A DNA stretch of 64,000 bases from Lingula anatina (taxonomy: Eukaryota > Brachiopoda > Lingulata > Lingulida > Lingulidae): positions 252,510 to 316,509 of the forward strand of contig NW_019775386.1 of NCBI RefSeq assembly GCF_001039355.2, in the 5' to 3' direction. This document shows positions 25,828 to 39,300 of the stretch, in pieces. Under the pieces are notes generated by a model. That model was not told the origin of the DNA. It ran no database searches and saw nothing but the letters and a program-made list of their open reading frames with translations. The position numbers were made by a program, and so were the translations under genes. The stretch's first letter is position 1; each line of letters opens with the position of its first letter.

Positions 25828-28501
25828 TCAAGGACCTGGCTTTCGTCCGAGTAGAATGAAGACGTTATGCTTCACATTTAGCTTTGCTTCCGATGACGTC
25901 ATGTTCAAAGTTTTCAGCATGCTGAAAGTAGAGCATCTGCCGTGAGTATGAAAGATTTCACAATTATTTTCTAGGCAACCGATATAAAAATATACAATTA
26001 TACAAACGTGTCAATGCCGTACAGTCTTTTAGTAACCCCCCCCCAAATAAATAAATAAATAAATAAATAAATAAAAAACTTACTCCAAAATAATCATGAA
26101 CTACTTAAAATACGATTTATTGAAAATGTAATTTTTTATTTATTTCATAAGAACCTGGGTAATTAAACACATTTTTCCACGTGGATACATGTGCATATAA
26201 AATGTGTATCAAGCAGAAGAATCGGTAAAACAAAATAAATGCATGTGAATAACCAAGGACATACCTATCCCGTAAAGTCTCTAGTATACCGCTTTCTGGG
26301 TACTTCTCCATATATTTGATGTAGCCACTCCAAGAGCGGAGATAACCGATGAAATTGTCTAGTGTTGCTTCGTACTCAAGAGTCAGACAGTCGTCCCTGG
26401 AGATAAAGAGCAAAGGACACAGTCACAGTGAGTTCCCTAGGCCTGTGGGGATTTAACTTAAAACCTGCACGTGTGTACTTTTAATGCCAAATTTGTCTAG
26501 TTTTCAGGTACTTGAAATAAATATAGTTCGTCCATATTTCGGTAGGCCTAATGTGTGTTATTGAAATTATTATACATGTAATGTCAACACTTATTCATGG
26601 TTACGCTATTGTCCAAGTACAAGTACAGTACGAGAATATATATGCCCACATTTTCCCATGTTATGAATCTGACTCACCTCACAAAATCTGAGTAAGGAAA
26701 GAGAAGGTCTTTGTATCCGTCGTGAGAGATAAAGTTCCCTTTCTCCCAGCAATTTTCATCGACCAGCAGTTTGTCAAACTAAGTGGAAGACGTTAACAAT
26801 GGAATCTTAACTATAAACAGTAAAAAGTGAATAAAATATAAGTTGTATTCAATGGAGAATGAAGGTCAAACAGAATGCTTGTGTGTAAAATAGGAACAAT
26901 AAATGAAAGCATTAATCCTTTTGTAGGTTGTCTAACAGTAAATATTAAGCTAATAAATATTCATGCAATTTATAGATATACATTCTAAACATAGACAAAA
27001 CACGTCATGCACGATAACAAATAAACCAATAAGTCAAGCATACATCTCCAGGAGCCAAGCCTTAGACAATATTCAAGACGCAAACGTTCCAAAATGTTTT
27101 TTTTTTTTCTTGGATATAAATAAATTTTATAACGGGGTAAATATAACCTTAATAAACTCACGTCACTCAAGAGCTGTGTTAGCAAAATACCGTTCGGGTT
27201 GGCATCCACTGCGGTTCTGCGAACTGGATAACCTAGTAGAGCTACACACCCATTTGGCTTTAGAACCCTGTCCACCTCTGTGTAGAACTTGTCCAAGTCA
27301 AACCAGTGGGCAGCACTTGCACTGGTCACTAGGTCAACAGAGTGGTCATTTAGGGGCAGAGTCTCAGCTGGACCGGAACTGAAATGTATGGCAGATCGAT
27401 AGATTGTTTTCGACTCATTCTCTCTTTGGGAAAAGTCAGCGTGGTGTATGTACGTCTTTCAGTTTGTAACACCCGATGTTCGGAAAGCAATATCTCGACA
27501 AGGACAGAGGTCTGGCATTAGACTTTATAGCGAGAATCACACATTGATGGCGTGGTCTTATTGCTTGATAAGTTTCATTTCAATAAGTTGTAAATCGCTT
27601 ACTACAAAGTTCAACAAAAACTCCTCTGTCAATTCGGGAAAGGCGATATTTTTGTAATGGGATATTATTTGCATTAAAAAATTAGATTTGATTCAATTAC
27701 CCATGAAAGCAGAAAACGGGAAGAAAATAAAAACCTTAAAAACAAACAATGTTTAATTTAATGTAACCAGGACAACAGGACCAAAATGTATAAAAAGTAA
27801 ATTTTCAAGTGAACGTTATTATGTTTTATGCGTAGCTAATCTTGTAATTAAAAAAGCAGTACAATATTTAAAACAAACCTATACTGTATGTTTTTACATT
27901 GATTCATTTTACGCGCTTCTTGAATCTGGTTGTCACTGACGTCAATTCCGGTCACGTGGTTAAAGTGAGGGGCCAGGAGTTGTGTGAACTGTCCTGAACC
28001 ACAACCCACGTCCACTGCTCGGTCGTGAGGAGCGGGAAGCTGAAAAGAAGATGAAACTTAGAAAGTATTTCATTCTCAAAATTGGTATCATTGATACACA
28101 AGTACTGGCTAATTTGCCGTAATGGATTATCCGCTTTTGTTTCCATGCCAGGAATGAATATCTGACTCTTGAACTGAATGCAGTTAATTATGCACAATTT
28201 GGGTCACTTTCACTCCCTGTTTGAAGTCACTGAATGTGACAGAACCTCTGAGAATCAGGCATACTAAGTTTCTGCTTTTAAATAAGGCTTAAAAGTCTTT
28301 CATTTGAATACATTCCATTATTTCGTTCGAGTCTGTACAAATAAAGAGAAAGGAAAATATGACTGTTCAAAGTTAAGTTACATCACCCACCTTTTCCTCT
28401 AAGTAACTCAGTACTCGTTCAACAACATGGCTCGGCCACATAGGTCTATATCTCGCGTATTTTGCGGTGTGATCAACGCCTTCAAACCGTCGGTAGGCCA
28501 T
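25828..28501 (-). CDS. SAM-dependent class I methyltransferase M1 (six exons, 271 aa)
   Basis: Small-molecule-type methyltransferase of the Methyltransf_11 fold; substrate unknown. Exons in transcript order: 28391-28501 (ATG 28501), 27879-28039, 27162-27378, 26678-26778, 26265-26396, 25828-25921 (stop TGA). All introns are GT..AG, phases 0,2,0,2,2, giving 816 coding bases. Motif I VDVGCGSGQFT lies at residues 46-56 and the acidic loop GIDVSDNQI near 68-76 (both SAM binding). AAHWFDLDKF and RVLKPNGCVALLGY follow in exon 3. The protein ends ILLGRKPGP. No signal peptide or membrane segment is seen, so it is probably cytosolic. The neighbour M2 has the same exon lengths throughout. Exons 1-2 are almost identical to M2, while exons 3-6 are not. 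The exon structure is complete and intact. Confidence 0.93.
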
Positions 28502-29956
28502 TGCCACTGCTGAAACTTGATGTCAATCAAAGCTTTAAAAAAAAACAGTAAAAGTAAAAAAAAAGATACAAAACAACGATATATTTCCAGATTCAAACCC
28601 CACAATTATTCTAAAGTCTTTGACCCCAATAATACATGCACAGTATACTGGTGGTAATGCCCATGCATATACATGCGAGGTAAACATACCTTGCGGCACC
28701 GTTAATGTTACATACCATGAATGTTATATAGTAGTAAAAGGAAACGTCAAGTCCCTCGTTTCTCACATGACACTCAACTGGACCAGTCCACCTTGGCAGG
28801 TCTAAACATATAATGTACACAAAATGGGTTTTACTCCCTTTAACAAGCTGGTCCCCTGCTGTACAGTTAAGAGACTCTCTTATCAAATAGCCAGACTATC
28901 AAGTTGCCAAAAGTAGACCGGTCCAGTTAAATGTGCCACTCGATTTGAAATAGACCCAAGCTGCCAAGAACGAGTAATCTGCACCTTCGATACTACTTCA
29001 CCTGGACATATAGATTGTTTATCACATGAATATCGAGGTGTTTTTGTTCCATCCCTAGACAAACTGCTGTGACCTACTTAAAGGTAGGTCATGGCAAAAT
29101 GATCTGGTTACAACTAACACACTCGGGCGGCACATAATCCATCACATTCGGTTACAAAGTAGCATTCTCAGGCAGCACTTATCACAATGCCCTTTTTTAA
29201 ATTCCCCCTACATTCGTGCTTGACAGCAAACTTGTCCTTTGAAAACTGTACTTTTCATTAGAATAAGTATAAGTAGCAGTTGTACAGGAATAGCCAAACC
29301 TATTGAACTCAGACTTATAACGTAACCGGAAGACTTATTGTCTTTTCCCCACAGCATTATTCCAATTAAAATCAAATAACTATTCTCCACAAAAAAATTA
29401 GATAAACTTTGAACCAGTTATAATATTTCTCTTTCCAAGATAAGTTTATTTCTTTATATTTTCCACAGTATGCGAGACTTGTTTCATTGGTGCAGGAGCT
29501 TCCACTTCGTATCAAGAAGAACTGCAACACTTAATTGGCATACAAAGATAAGGTAAGAGTTTATTTAGCCAATAATAAAAATCGGAATTAAATCATCTTC
29601 CTTTTGGAGCAAGTTTGATTATAAACAGAGTAAAAGTAAGACAACAGATACATTAAGAATTTGGTTTTGAGATCAAATTAAAATGCGTCACTGCACCTGG
29701 ATAAAAGCTGTTTAAAAGGCGTTTACTGCCTTTAATAGTTAAGAGTATACAGTTGCTTCGTAAAAACGTAAATATTGATGATGCTGGATGAAAAGAGTCT
29801 TCCATGGGGTTGACAGTTCTTTTCTCCATTCTGTCTTTAAAAATATCATCCAGCTTGGGTAGATCCTGTCCGATAATCTTGCTTGCAGTTTTTACAACGT
29901 TGGTTAGTTTCTTTCTTTTCTCCCCTACATGTATTTACTAAGGGTCAAGGTCAAGG

Positions 29957-32481
29957 TCAAGGTCCTGGCTTTCGCGCCAGTAACATGTACAATGGGCGCT
30001 TGATGTGCACTTTTGTCTCAGGTGAGGTAGTATCTAGCGCTTTCAGCATGCTGCAAAATGTCCAGTTTGAAATTTTAAGGCACAAAGGAACTAACAGCTT
30101 TTAAACAAGGTTAACATGAAAAGCAAAGCAACATGAAAAACATCGTGAACCACAAAGTTTTCCCGACTTTATACCCAAGTATATACGTACTTCAGGTCTT
30201 TCAGTCCTTTAAACCGATAGGGTTATGTGAATGGCCCCTTAATTATTCTAAACAAAAAATATGAGGGAATAGATAAACACGGTACATTCAACAGGAAAAT
30301 ACTTTGAAAGGGCTTATGCTAATACTCAAGTACAAGTACATACTTGTTCTCCAAAGTTTTCAGTAAAGTGCCGCTTGGATATTTCTCTTCATATGTCACA
30401 TAACCACTCCATGTACTCAGGTATCCAAGGAAGTCTGCCAGAGTTGTTTCATACTCAAGGGTAAGAGAATTGTCCCTGTGGTTAGTGAACGAAAATCAAG
30501 CATACAGTGTACTAAGAAACTTGTTTAAAATCAATAAACGTTATTGAACATTCGCTTATATTTACCAGTATAACGCAGAATTAACAAATCCAAAAAATGA
30601 CCACAGTTAATTATGAAAGAAACATACTGAAACGATGCCTGTAGGTTAAATGCCCATTCTCCGGTACATACTTGTACCTTAACAATTTTTTACACTACAA
30701 ATACACTCACAGCCTGGTGTTTAAACGAGCAGGGATTATTATTCTGATGTATAGGAACTTTACCTTAGGATGTCTGCAAATGGCACATAAACGTCTTTTA
30801 ATGTCTCCCACTGCCCACTATTCCGTTTAGCCCAGCAATTTGCATCGAACAAAGTGTTTTTGAACTCAAATGAAAAGATATATAATCCTATTACACTGTG
30901 AAATAATATAGACAAATAAACAGCAATACCAGCAAATGTACAGACAAACGCCGCTGACTATGTACGCAAAAAATAAATTTCGTAAAATAACTTTGGTCAT
31001 TACTGATGACTTATTAACATTGGCAATTATACATTTTTAAGTAACGAAAATGGAATTAATAACTAGAGTTGTTTGCAAATGTACATAAAGGACTGGCAGT
31101 TCAACAGACTGCTTGACAAATATGAGAAGAGACTATTTGATTTAATGTACAAAAACATTTGGCGTCTGTACAATTTTCTTTATGTCCAGCAAATATGAAG
31201 TGATATTTAGTTGCCTCTTAGTTTATCTAAAGGATGTCGATGATGGCTGGTTGAATAATCCATATTTTCTATGTTTGGCCTTGTTGCAATCGCAACATTT
31301 GAAATGTTATTGGAATATGTACTTTTTACCGATAGTGTAATGTAAGCATATATCTGGAAATATAAACAAAAATAAATCTGAATTCTGGATCATCGTGTGT
31401 GTGTGTGTGTGGGGGGGGGGTTACACTTTATACTCACATCTCGCACGAGCTGTGTAAGCAATGCACCATTGGAATTCGCATCCACCGTGATGTCATGAAT
31501 TGTAAACGCCACCAGTGCAATACAACCGTTCGGTTTGAGAACCCTGTCAGCCTCAGCAAAAAATCTGTCCAAGTCAAACCAGTGGGCGGCGTTAGCACCA
31601 GTCACTATGTCCACAGATTGGCTATCTACAGGCAGGTTCTCAGCCGGGCTGGTTCTGGAACATATTACACGTAGCTTTTATTCTCCTTATCAAAATTAAG
31701 TTGGTATTAATTGCGGCTAGCTTCGATTGTAGAACTTCCCAGTGCTTTGTCAAATGCACTTCTGAGCTGGCAAGGCAATACCTGTAGTTAGGCTAAATTA
31801 TGTGATCTTATATATATACATTAATGGTGTACATGATCAAAACTTTGTCTCACTTAAATTGTATGTTTTCGTAAGGATTCATTTTTCGCGCCTCATGAAT
31901 CTGGTTGTCACTGACGTCAATTCCGGTCACGTGGTTAAAGTGAGGGGCCAGGAGTTGTGTGAACTGTCCTGAACCGCAACCAACGTCCACTGCTCGGTCG
32001 TGAGGAGCGGGGAGCTGAAAAAATATATGCAACTTTAAAAGTATTTCTTTGATAGTAATGTACCTCCTAATTAGCCGTAATGGATTATCCACTTTTGTTG
32101 TCAAGATAAGAATGAATTTTCTACTCTTGACATCGAATATAGTTGATAAATCACATTTAAAGCCAATGTTACTCCTGGCTTGAAGTCACCGGATGTGACA
32201 GAGCCTGTAAAATTAATATTCAGCTTGACTTTGAATGCATCCCACTATGTATATATAGTGCGAGTATTTACAAATGAACAGAACAGTATACACCAAAACA
32301 ATAGAGAGGAAAATATGACAGTAGACAAATAGAAAATTGACATTTTACATAATAAAGTTGCATTACCCACCTTTTCCTCTAGGTAACTCAGTACTCGTTC
32401 AGCAACATGGCTCGGCCACATAGGCCTATATCTTGCGTATTTTGCGGTTTGATCAACACCTTCAAACCGTCGGTAGGCCAT
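29957..32481 (-). CDS. SAM-dependent class I methyltransferase M2 (six exons, 271 aa)
   Basis: Tandem paralogue of M1 in the same orientation. Exons: 32371-32481 (ATG 32481), 31854-32014, 31438-31654, 30764-30864, 30344-30475, 29957-30050 (stop TGA). Every exon has the same length and phase as in M1 (816 coding bases). The start was placed at the ATG at 32481, matching M1, not at an upstream in-frame GTG. Motif I VDVGCGSGQFT and GIDVSDNQI are conserved. Exon 3 reads AAHWFDLDRFFAEADRVL with KPNGCIALVAF. The C terminus is YMLLARKPGP. By eye M1 and M2 differ at 2/37 residues in exon 1 and 6/54 in exon 2, but at 28/72 in exon 3 and 21/34 in exon 4. The stop codon lies inside a short ggtcaa repeat (29944-29962), so the 3' end may be prone to slippage. 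Substrate unknown. Confidence 0.93.
31395..31421. repeat. (GT)n followed by a G run in M2 intron 3
   Basis: A GT run and ten Gs lie only about 17 bases downstream of the exon 3 donor (minus-strand sense), reading as a C run plus CA repeat on the transcript. Confidence 0.9.
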
Positions 32482-33222
32482 TGCCACTGTTGAAACTTGA
32501 TGTCAATCAAAGACGGCACAAGACCCACACCAATTATTCTTCGAATAAAAAAAAAAGAAAAGTAAAATGATACAAGGCACCTATATTTTCATACCCAATT
32601 TGTATACTTTTTTCTCAAATCTTTGAACCGCATTAATATATAGTACGCTGTCCAAGCCATACATACGTATACCGTACCAGTACACTAGCAGTATATTAAG
32701 CACAGTTTATATCATGAATGTAATATAGAAGTAGCAGGAAACGAGAGACTCACCAGTCTACTATCGTGATACTTAACTGGGCCGTCCAGCTTAACATGAA
32801 CAATGCGCAACAGGGCTTTTACTCCCTTTCACAAGCTGGTCCCCTGCTGTAGAGTTACTTGAAAGAGACTCTCCCACCAAATAGCCAGACTATCAAGTTG
32901 CCAATCTGTAGTTTCACCTGAACCAGGATTAACACCATGATGAACTTGTCATTTGGATATGCAGGTGTTTTTGTTGCATCGCTACACATACTACGGTGAC
33001 CTACTAGCTATATAGTACTTAACGGTGGGCCTAATAGGGCCGAGGTAAATATTCAACTTGGCTTTGCATTGTAATAACTGACAAAGGAGGGTCCGACGGC
33101 GAAGGAGAGGAGGGGGGCACGTACCTCTTGTTATTTCATTCCTCAGATGGACAGACTATAATTTATCAGGTGGCATATTGTCCTTGTCTGATGTTTTATA
33201 TTCGCCGAGCGAATTAGCGACA

Positions 33223-33257
33223 CAAACACACACACACACACGCACACACACACACAG
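33223..33257. repeat. (CA)n microsatellite
   Basis: CA repeat with one CGCA interruption, in the spacer between M2 and the lectin duplication. Confidence 0.9.
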
Positions 33258-34339
33258 ACATACATTTTGCTTTACCCTCATCCTGCCCCTTCACCCAAAG
33301 TAAATCACTGGATCAGCTAGTGGTATTAGACCTATTTCTCCTCCATATCGCCTGGTATAACTATAACGTGAATATTATATCCTGTTACTGTGGTATACGT
33401 ATTTACATCAATTCTGCAGCCTGAAAAAATTTAATATATACCGCGATACATATAGCGCCATGCATGCATTTACCAGTATATACGCGGAGGTTCATCCAAG
33501 TGAGAAAAAACAGCGAGTTGTAATGAAAATGTCCAAAAACGTTCGACCACAAGTTTCAAATGTGACTGCTCTGTGCACTAGTAATGTTTGCAGGGCTCCC
33601 TCATGACTGGGACTGTTGGTGGGTTCTTTCTGAGGCCACGGTAAAGAGGGTACTAGTAACCTTCCGTTTTCAAACATGATGCCTTGTAATGTCATTGGAA
33701 TACTGCTGTCCCATTGTCAGAATGTATTTGAATATCAACCGTCGTTGCTATTTTAAATCCTCTGCAGTGCGCACAGCTTCTTATCCCCATGTGGGGAGCA
33801 ATTTCAGTGTTGGTTGTTCTGAGAGCCATGCCGAACGGATGCAGGATGCATACCGTTTGTAGGGAGTTACAATGTGGCTAAATCAAAAATGTGAGTTACA
33901 TTGTGGCTAAATCAAAAATATTTTGCTTTCATAATTTACCATTTGGCCTCTTCTCTTTTTTCTAACACAAAATGCTAATTTAAATCCGGATCGCGCAAAA
34001 GGACTGGGAAAGCTGTTCAGTGAGGTTTATATCCTTTAAATTACCCCATTTTATTGGTAATCATTATAAAAACAAACTACCGTTCCTTGTGCAAAGTTCT
34101 CTTTGAAAATATGTAAAGTGGGAAAGGGGTCGCATCTTATAACCCCTTTTGGTGTCCTTGGCTCTCAAACAGCCCGTAAGAAACCGTGCAGCCCGTTGTG
34201 CTTAAGCTCTGCGTCATGGACTGTTCATCGCCTGGAAGCAAACCCTTAACCAAACCAAGAAGTTGTCTCTTCACAACTTCTTGACTGAACACATATCCTT
34301 TGCACAGCTTAGTATTTTTTGTTGTCTTGCAGGTCAGGT

Positions 34340-34510
34340 CGCAACTAACACACTCTGACACCACATACTACATCACATCCGGTCACAACTTACACACTTA
34401 CACAGCTCATAATACATCACTTCCGGTCACAACTAACACACTTACTGAGACACCACATATAACATCACATCCGGTCACAACTAACACACTCCGGCAGCAC
34501 TCATCACACC
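34340..34510. repeat. Minisatellite (about 40-45 bp unit)
   Basis: Four degenerate units built around ggtcacaactaacacactc ... catcacatcc. A related array is at 44170-44300 in unit 2, and a shorter related stretch at about 29100-29180 downstream of M1's 5' region. Confidence 0.75.
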
Positions 34511-35181
34511 ACTCGATCGGTCCAATTCTGCCCAAAGTTGTAGCGTGCACACCGGCCCGTGCCATCTTCAACCTTAAGAGACTGTATGTGACTTTATTCT
34601 TCTTTGAAATATTTTCAATCAAATTTTGAAATAAATCATTTTGATATTACAAGGGCATTATACACCCTATATAATGAAATTACGTTATGTTTAAAAGTCG
34701 GAAGCAACCGATTATTTGCCTTTACTAAAGACGCTTCGAGATAAATAATCTTTTCTCAGGGAAAATCAAGTTCGGCATATTATCGAGATGCTTGCTTGCA
34801 ATATTGTACAATATGAATGATAAACTTTCTCTTTGATAACAGCTAAGTAGGACACACGAGTTTGTGTACATAGAAAAGATCAACTGAAACCTTATCGTGG
34901 GGCGCGCGGCCAAAATCAACAGGTTTCATAATGGAATAAACTTTACAGGGGTGAGGGTAGGACCCAAATATATATCTTCTCTCCTAGGGTGGGGATAGGG
35001 TGGGTGTTAACTCCCCCATGTTTCTGGGGCCACTGGAAACTTAACTGTGTCTAAAGACAGATGCAAGCTGATGAAAGATGGGAGTTTCCAGTGTCCTAGT
35101 TAGCTCTGAAACTCAGGGCTCTAACAGAGGGCTACAACCTTTTGCTTAGGATTGCACTATATGTAATTATTACTTACTTAC

Positions 35182-35220
<39 letters not shown>

Positions 35221-36373
35221 TTTTATTTACTCTTCGTGAAGCTTAACTAGCTTCAGAAAAGCGGCACTTTTTCCTCCCTTTGTTCTGATGTGAAATATAA
35301 TATCAAAGCTTTGGGGTGAAAACAAGAATGTGGAACCCATGTACCGTTAACCCGTCTGTCTGGCGACAGTTAAGATTTTTGAAAAGCAATGAAGGGAATA
35401 ATTCAAACAACTATATTCTTATCTGCATTGCTTGGTAAGATCGTGGGTCCAATAGCTGGTTCTTTCTTGGAAAGCCTATATTGGTTTATCTATCCAAGTG
35501 GGCGTGCATCTCTGCGGTTTATCATTACATACCATGACCTTACACTTATAGCTTTGACCCGATAACAAAATACACATCACTAACAGTAGTCGTATTTTTC
35601 TGTATTATCTTTAAGTTCTCGCGCGTGAATTAGTTCATTGTATAACATAAAAACATAAATGTAAAACTTGCAGTGTCGTTAACCTGTAAAATGTGCTTTG
35701 TGAACATTTTAGTACTGAATAAAATATTTTCTTACATATTTTAACCGTTGTTTTTTGCGTTGTTTGCGAATAAGTCGTTTATGTGTAGCGTTGCTTGGCC
35801 CGGTTGCAAACACTTCAGTTATTTCATAACTCTGCTATCTTGACACAGATAACACGGGGCTATCTTCTCAGAACAGAAAGTATCATAGAAAAGGGAGTGC
35901 AGTAACCATCCCTCCTCCCAAACCTCACCACTATATAAATTTTTTATTTATTTATCTATTTATTTGTTTGTTTGTTAAAAAAAAAACAAATCAACTCTTT
36001 CCAATTAAGCTACTGGGTATGTTTGCCATGGATTTAGAAGAGGCAGATGCGTTTTTACTTAAATGAATCTTGCATTTATTTTGACAATGTAGAAGTTACA
36101 CGTACAAATGTATTCATGAGTGAAATGCATCAATACCAGTGCCATTTTTAATAACAAGTAAATGAATCTATCAGCTGGAGGTAAAACTTTCTTGAGATAA
36201 TGAAGTCCAATACAATGATATTATATATGCGTCTTAAATCCGCAACAGTTTCCTTTCAAAAATATCACTTTTTAAAGCTGATTTTTTTGTCAAAAAAATG
36301 AAGTCTTCTTAATTGACTGAAGAGTACGATAGTATTATTCCTTTGATTTCTTCATTTCATTGATAATTATGAT

Positions 36374-39300
36374 TTAAGGTTTAAGGTGCAAAACGTAAGA
36401 TTTCCCTATAGAAAAACTTATACTAAAAGAATTGTCCTTGGGGTGAAAAGTGTTTTTCTCCGACAAACCAACCTCTGCTCCTCGTTTCCTGACAATCAAA
36501 ATAACAATCTGGGGAAAACAAAAAGCCCCCAAACCATGCTTAAGGGTTTTTCAAAGTCGGCCTTCATTTTGCGCACTGACGTCTGGGTTGTACACAATCC
36601 AAAACTGTATCCAGGTGGTAGACAGTATAGAAGAGACCAGCTAAGTAATGTCATTGCTTTTATGCAAAAAAATCGCTGACGGTAGGAACAAGTGTACAGA
36701 CATAGTCAGAGCCATCCATATCTGGGGACCTCTAGTGGCCAGAAGCGCTAGTGGTGATCACTTAAAATCTAATTTAGATGGATGACATTGATTCATGGTA
36801 TTTATCTGTTAAAATGACAAACAAGTACAAGTTGGCTTTAGAAAAGCTTAGCAAGAAGTGATTAGTATACTTGAAAGTAGAAAAAAACTTCACAATATGA
36901 AATTTGAAATATCATATTCAACTATCTGAAGTTTACATGATAATCTACGGCTGTTGCCAACTTGAAACATGCATGTATTTTAAAACGTCAATCAGCGTAT
37001 CCTCAATAACTTCGGTTATAACTACTATACTCGGACCTACCCAACTACCAGACTCGGCACCGAATGATCCCGAATTCATCGGCACATCGGACCACAATGC
37101 CCGTTTTCAAGGTGTGCGTCAGAACGCATTTCACAGTATTATACCCCGGAACAAATTTTCAGATGAGATACACTACTTTCCAACCCCGCTGAAAATCATC
37201 ACTATCACACCGCGTACTAGGCGATAGCGGTGTCGCGTCTGATACTTCGAAAAGCGTACTGATACACGCCTTGAAAACGGGAATTGTGGTCCGAGCTACC
37301 GGTGAATTCAGGATCATTCGGTGCCGAGTCTGGTAGTTGGGTAGGCCTGATACTACTGTTTCATTTGCCAAGTTCGTATATTTTCGTATTCATTCGCCGC
37401 GCATTCTCCGATAATTGTTGCAGAGCACAGGCAGCACCATTGCCATCAAACTCTTGAGTTGGCCCCCAACTGAAGGCCATGTTTCAATTTTTGGATATGC
37501 CCATTCTTATTTTTTCCTCTGAAAAAAACACATATAGTATGTCTGGCATAGTCTTTTTAAACTGTGTTGCATGAAAGTGTTATATTGCATGTTTACAATC
37601 AGCGCATAAAACAATGTTCATTTTCGACCTTTTTGCCTTTTACCCCCCCGGGAGCGGGGGAGTCAAAGTCATTGAAGTGGGAGATAATGTTTGGCTGGGT
37701 ACCCGCAATAAACATGCAGTTCCAAAATTCCGGGGGAGGGGAGGGTCAAGTGACCCCATTGACCCCCCTTTTCCCCCCCCCCCCCCCCCCCCCCGCAGAC
37801 ACCCATGTGAATTGTTTTGAGTTGTAAAAGTATGGTTAAAATATTAAGGCAAGCAATAAACACCTTAAAGATGTCACTCGAGATATGATCTGCTTATTAA
37901 CAAATTTGACAACGAAAAACGGGTTCTAGCAAAGGCTATCGAGCACACAAAACTTAGTACTCACCTCCGGCATTTGACAGCAAAGGATACCGTAAAAGTA
38001 CATGTAATACTTAAGAGAAGTACTGACTCTATCCCGTTAAACGCTCCGATCCACACCTTCACTTCTATTGGACATAAAAAATAGAAAGATCATTAAACAA
38101 ACCAAAGGATCACTGGTTATCTAGACCCCATCCAACCCTCTCAAAAATTCAAAAAGGCATACTTTGAGATAAACAATGAAAGTTGAAATAAGAACTGAAT
38201 TTAAATGGATGAGCAGTCAATAATGTGCAGTGTTGCATTTTAAAGAAAATAAATCCTGCGCATACATTTTCTACAGATACTATGGAGTGTATACAATTAG
38301 AAAAGTTAAGGTACAGTGTAACACATATTTCTTTCATCTCAAATGTGAACGATAACTAAATTAATCACCAAAAGAATATGTACATGCTTAAACCAAGGAA
38401 TTTTTGACGACTTTTACCCACCTGATTTTTCTTTTCTTTCAGCTTCACATTGTCTTGCAAGTTCGGCTATCAAAGAATCAATGTCTGTTTTGTTTGTCAG
38501 CGATAGTTGCGTATCGTTTTTATCTGTTGTTGTCTGTTTGTCGATGGGTTGTTTCGTAGTCGTTTCCATGTGCACGGTGCTGTGAGTTTCTCCCTGTTGT
38601 TTGTTTGTGGTTTTGTTGGTTATTTCTTTTTTATTTTGACTGGAAACCCCAGTAGATTTTATCTGCGGCGAGACTGAAGAACTGAGTGGTTTGGACGCGC
38701 CAGTAGTTAATGACTGGTTCACGATTGGGAGACTGGTTGTGTTTAAAAGGGGATGGGAAGTTTGTTTTGTAGTCGATGATTCCGTTGTCGCACTATTGGT
38801 CGTTGAGTCCCTCTCTGTAAGAAAACGCGTATCGTTTTTATCTGTTGTCTTTTTGCTGATAGGTTGTTTCATAGTCGTTTCTATGTGTACGGTGCTGTGC
38901 ATTTCTTGCTGTTGTTTGTTTGTGGTTTTGTGGGTTATTTCTTTTGTATTTTGACTGGAAACCCCAGTTGATGTTATTTGCGGCGAGAGTGAAGAACTGA
39001 GTGGTTTGGACGCGCCAGTAGTTAATGACTGGTTCACGATTGGGAGATTGGTTGTGTTTAAAAGGGGATGAGAAGTTTGTTTTGTAGTCGACGCTTCAGT
39101 TGTCGCACTACTGGTCGTTGAGTCCATTTCTGAAATGAAGCGGGAGAAGATTGGTCGTCTAATAAAATGAAAAAGGTCAATCATGTTTTGCCATTATTTA
39201 ATGAATACAAATGATAATCCGAACTGCATTTTCTCGTTTTATCTCTTGTACTATTGTGCATGGTGACTCTTTCAGTCCAACCTTGTGCACAATTGCTTGT

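Noticed and set aside
28620-29180. Possible tRNA or snRNA gene in the repeated flank upstream of M1
   Set aside because: No cloverleaf, A/B box or other RNA gene signature was found; the similarity to 32640-33000 is explained by the M1/M2 tandem duplication.
38691-38954. Plus-strand open frame rich in Val/Cys
   Set aside because: Antisense shadow of the Thr/Ser-rich L1 exon 4.
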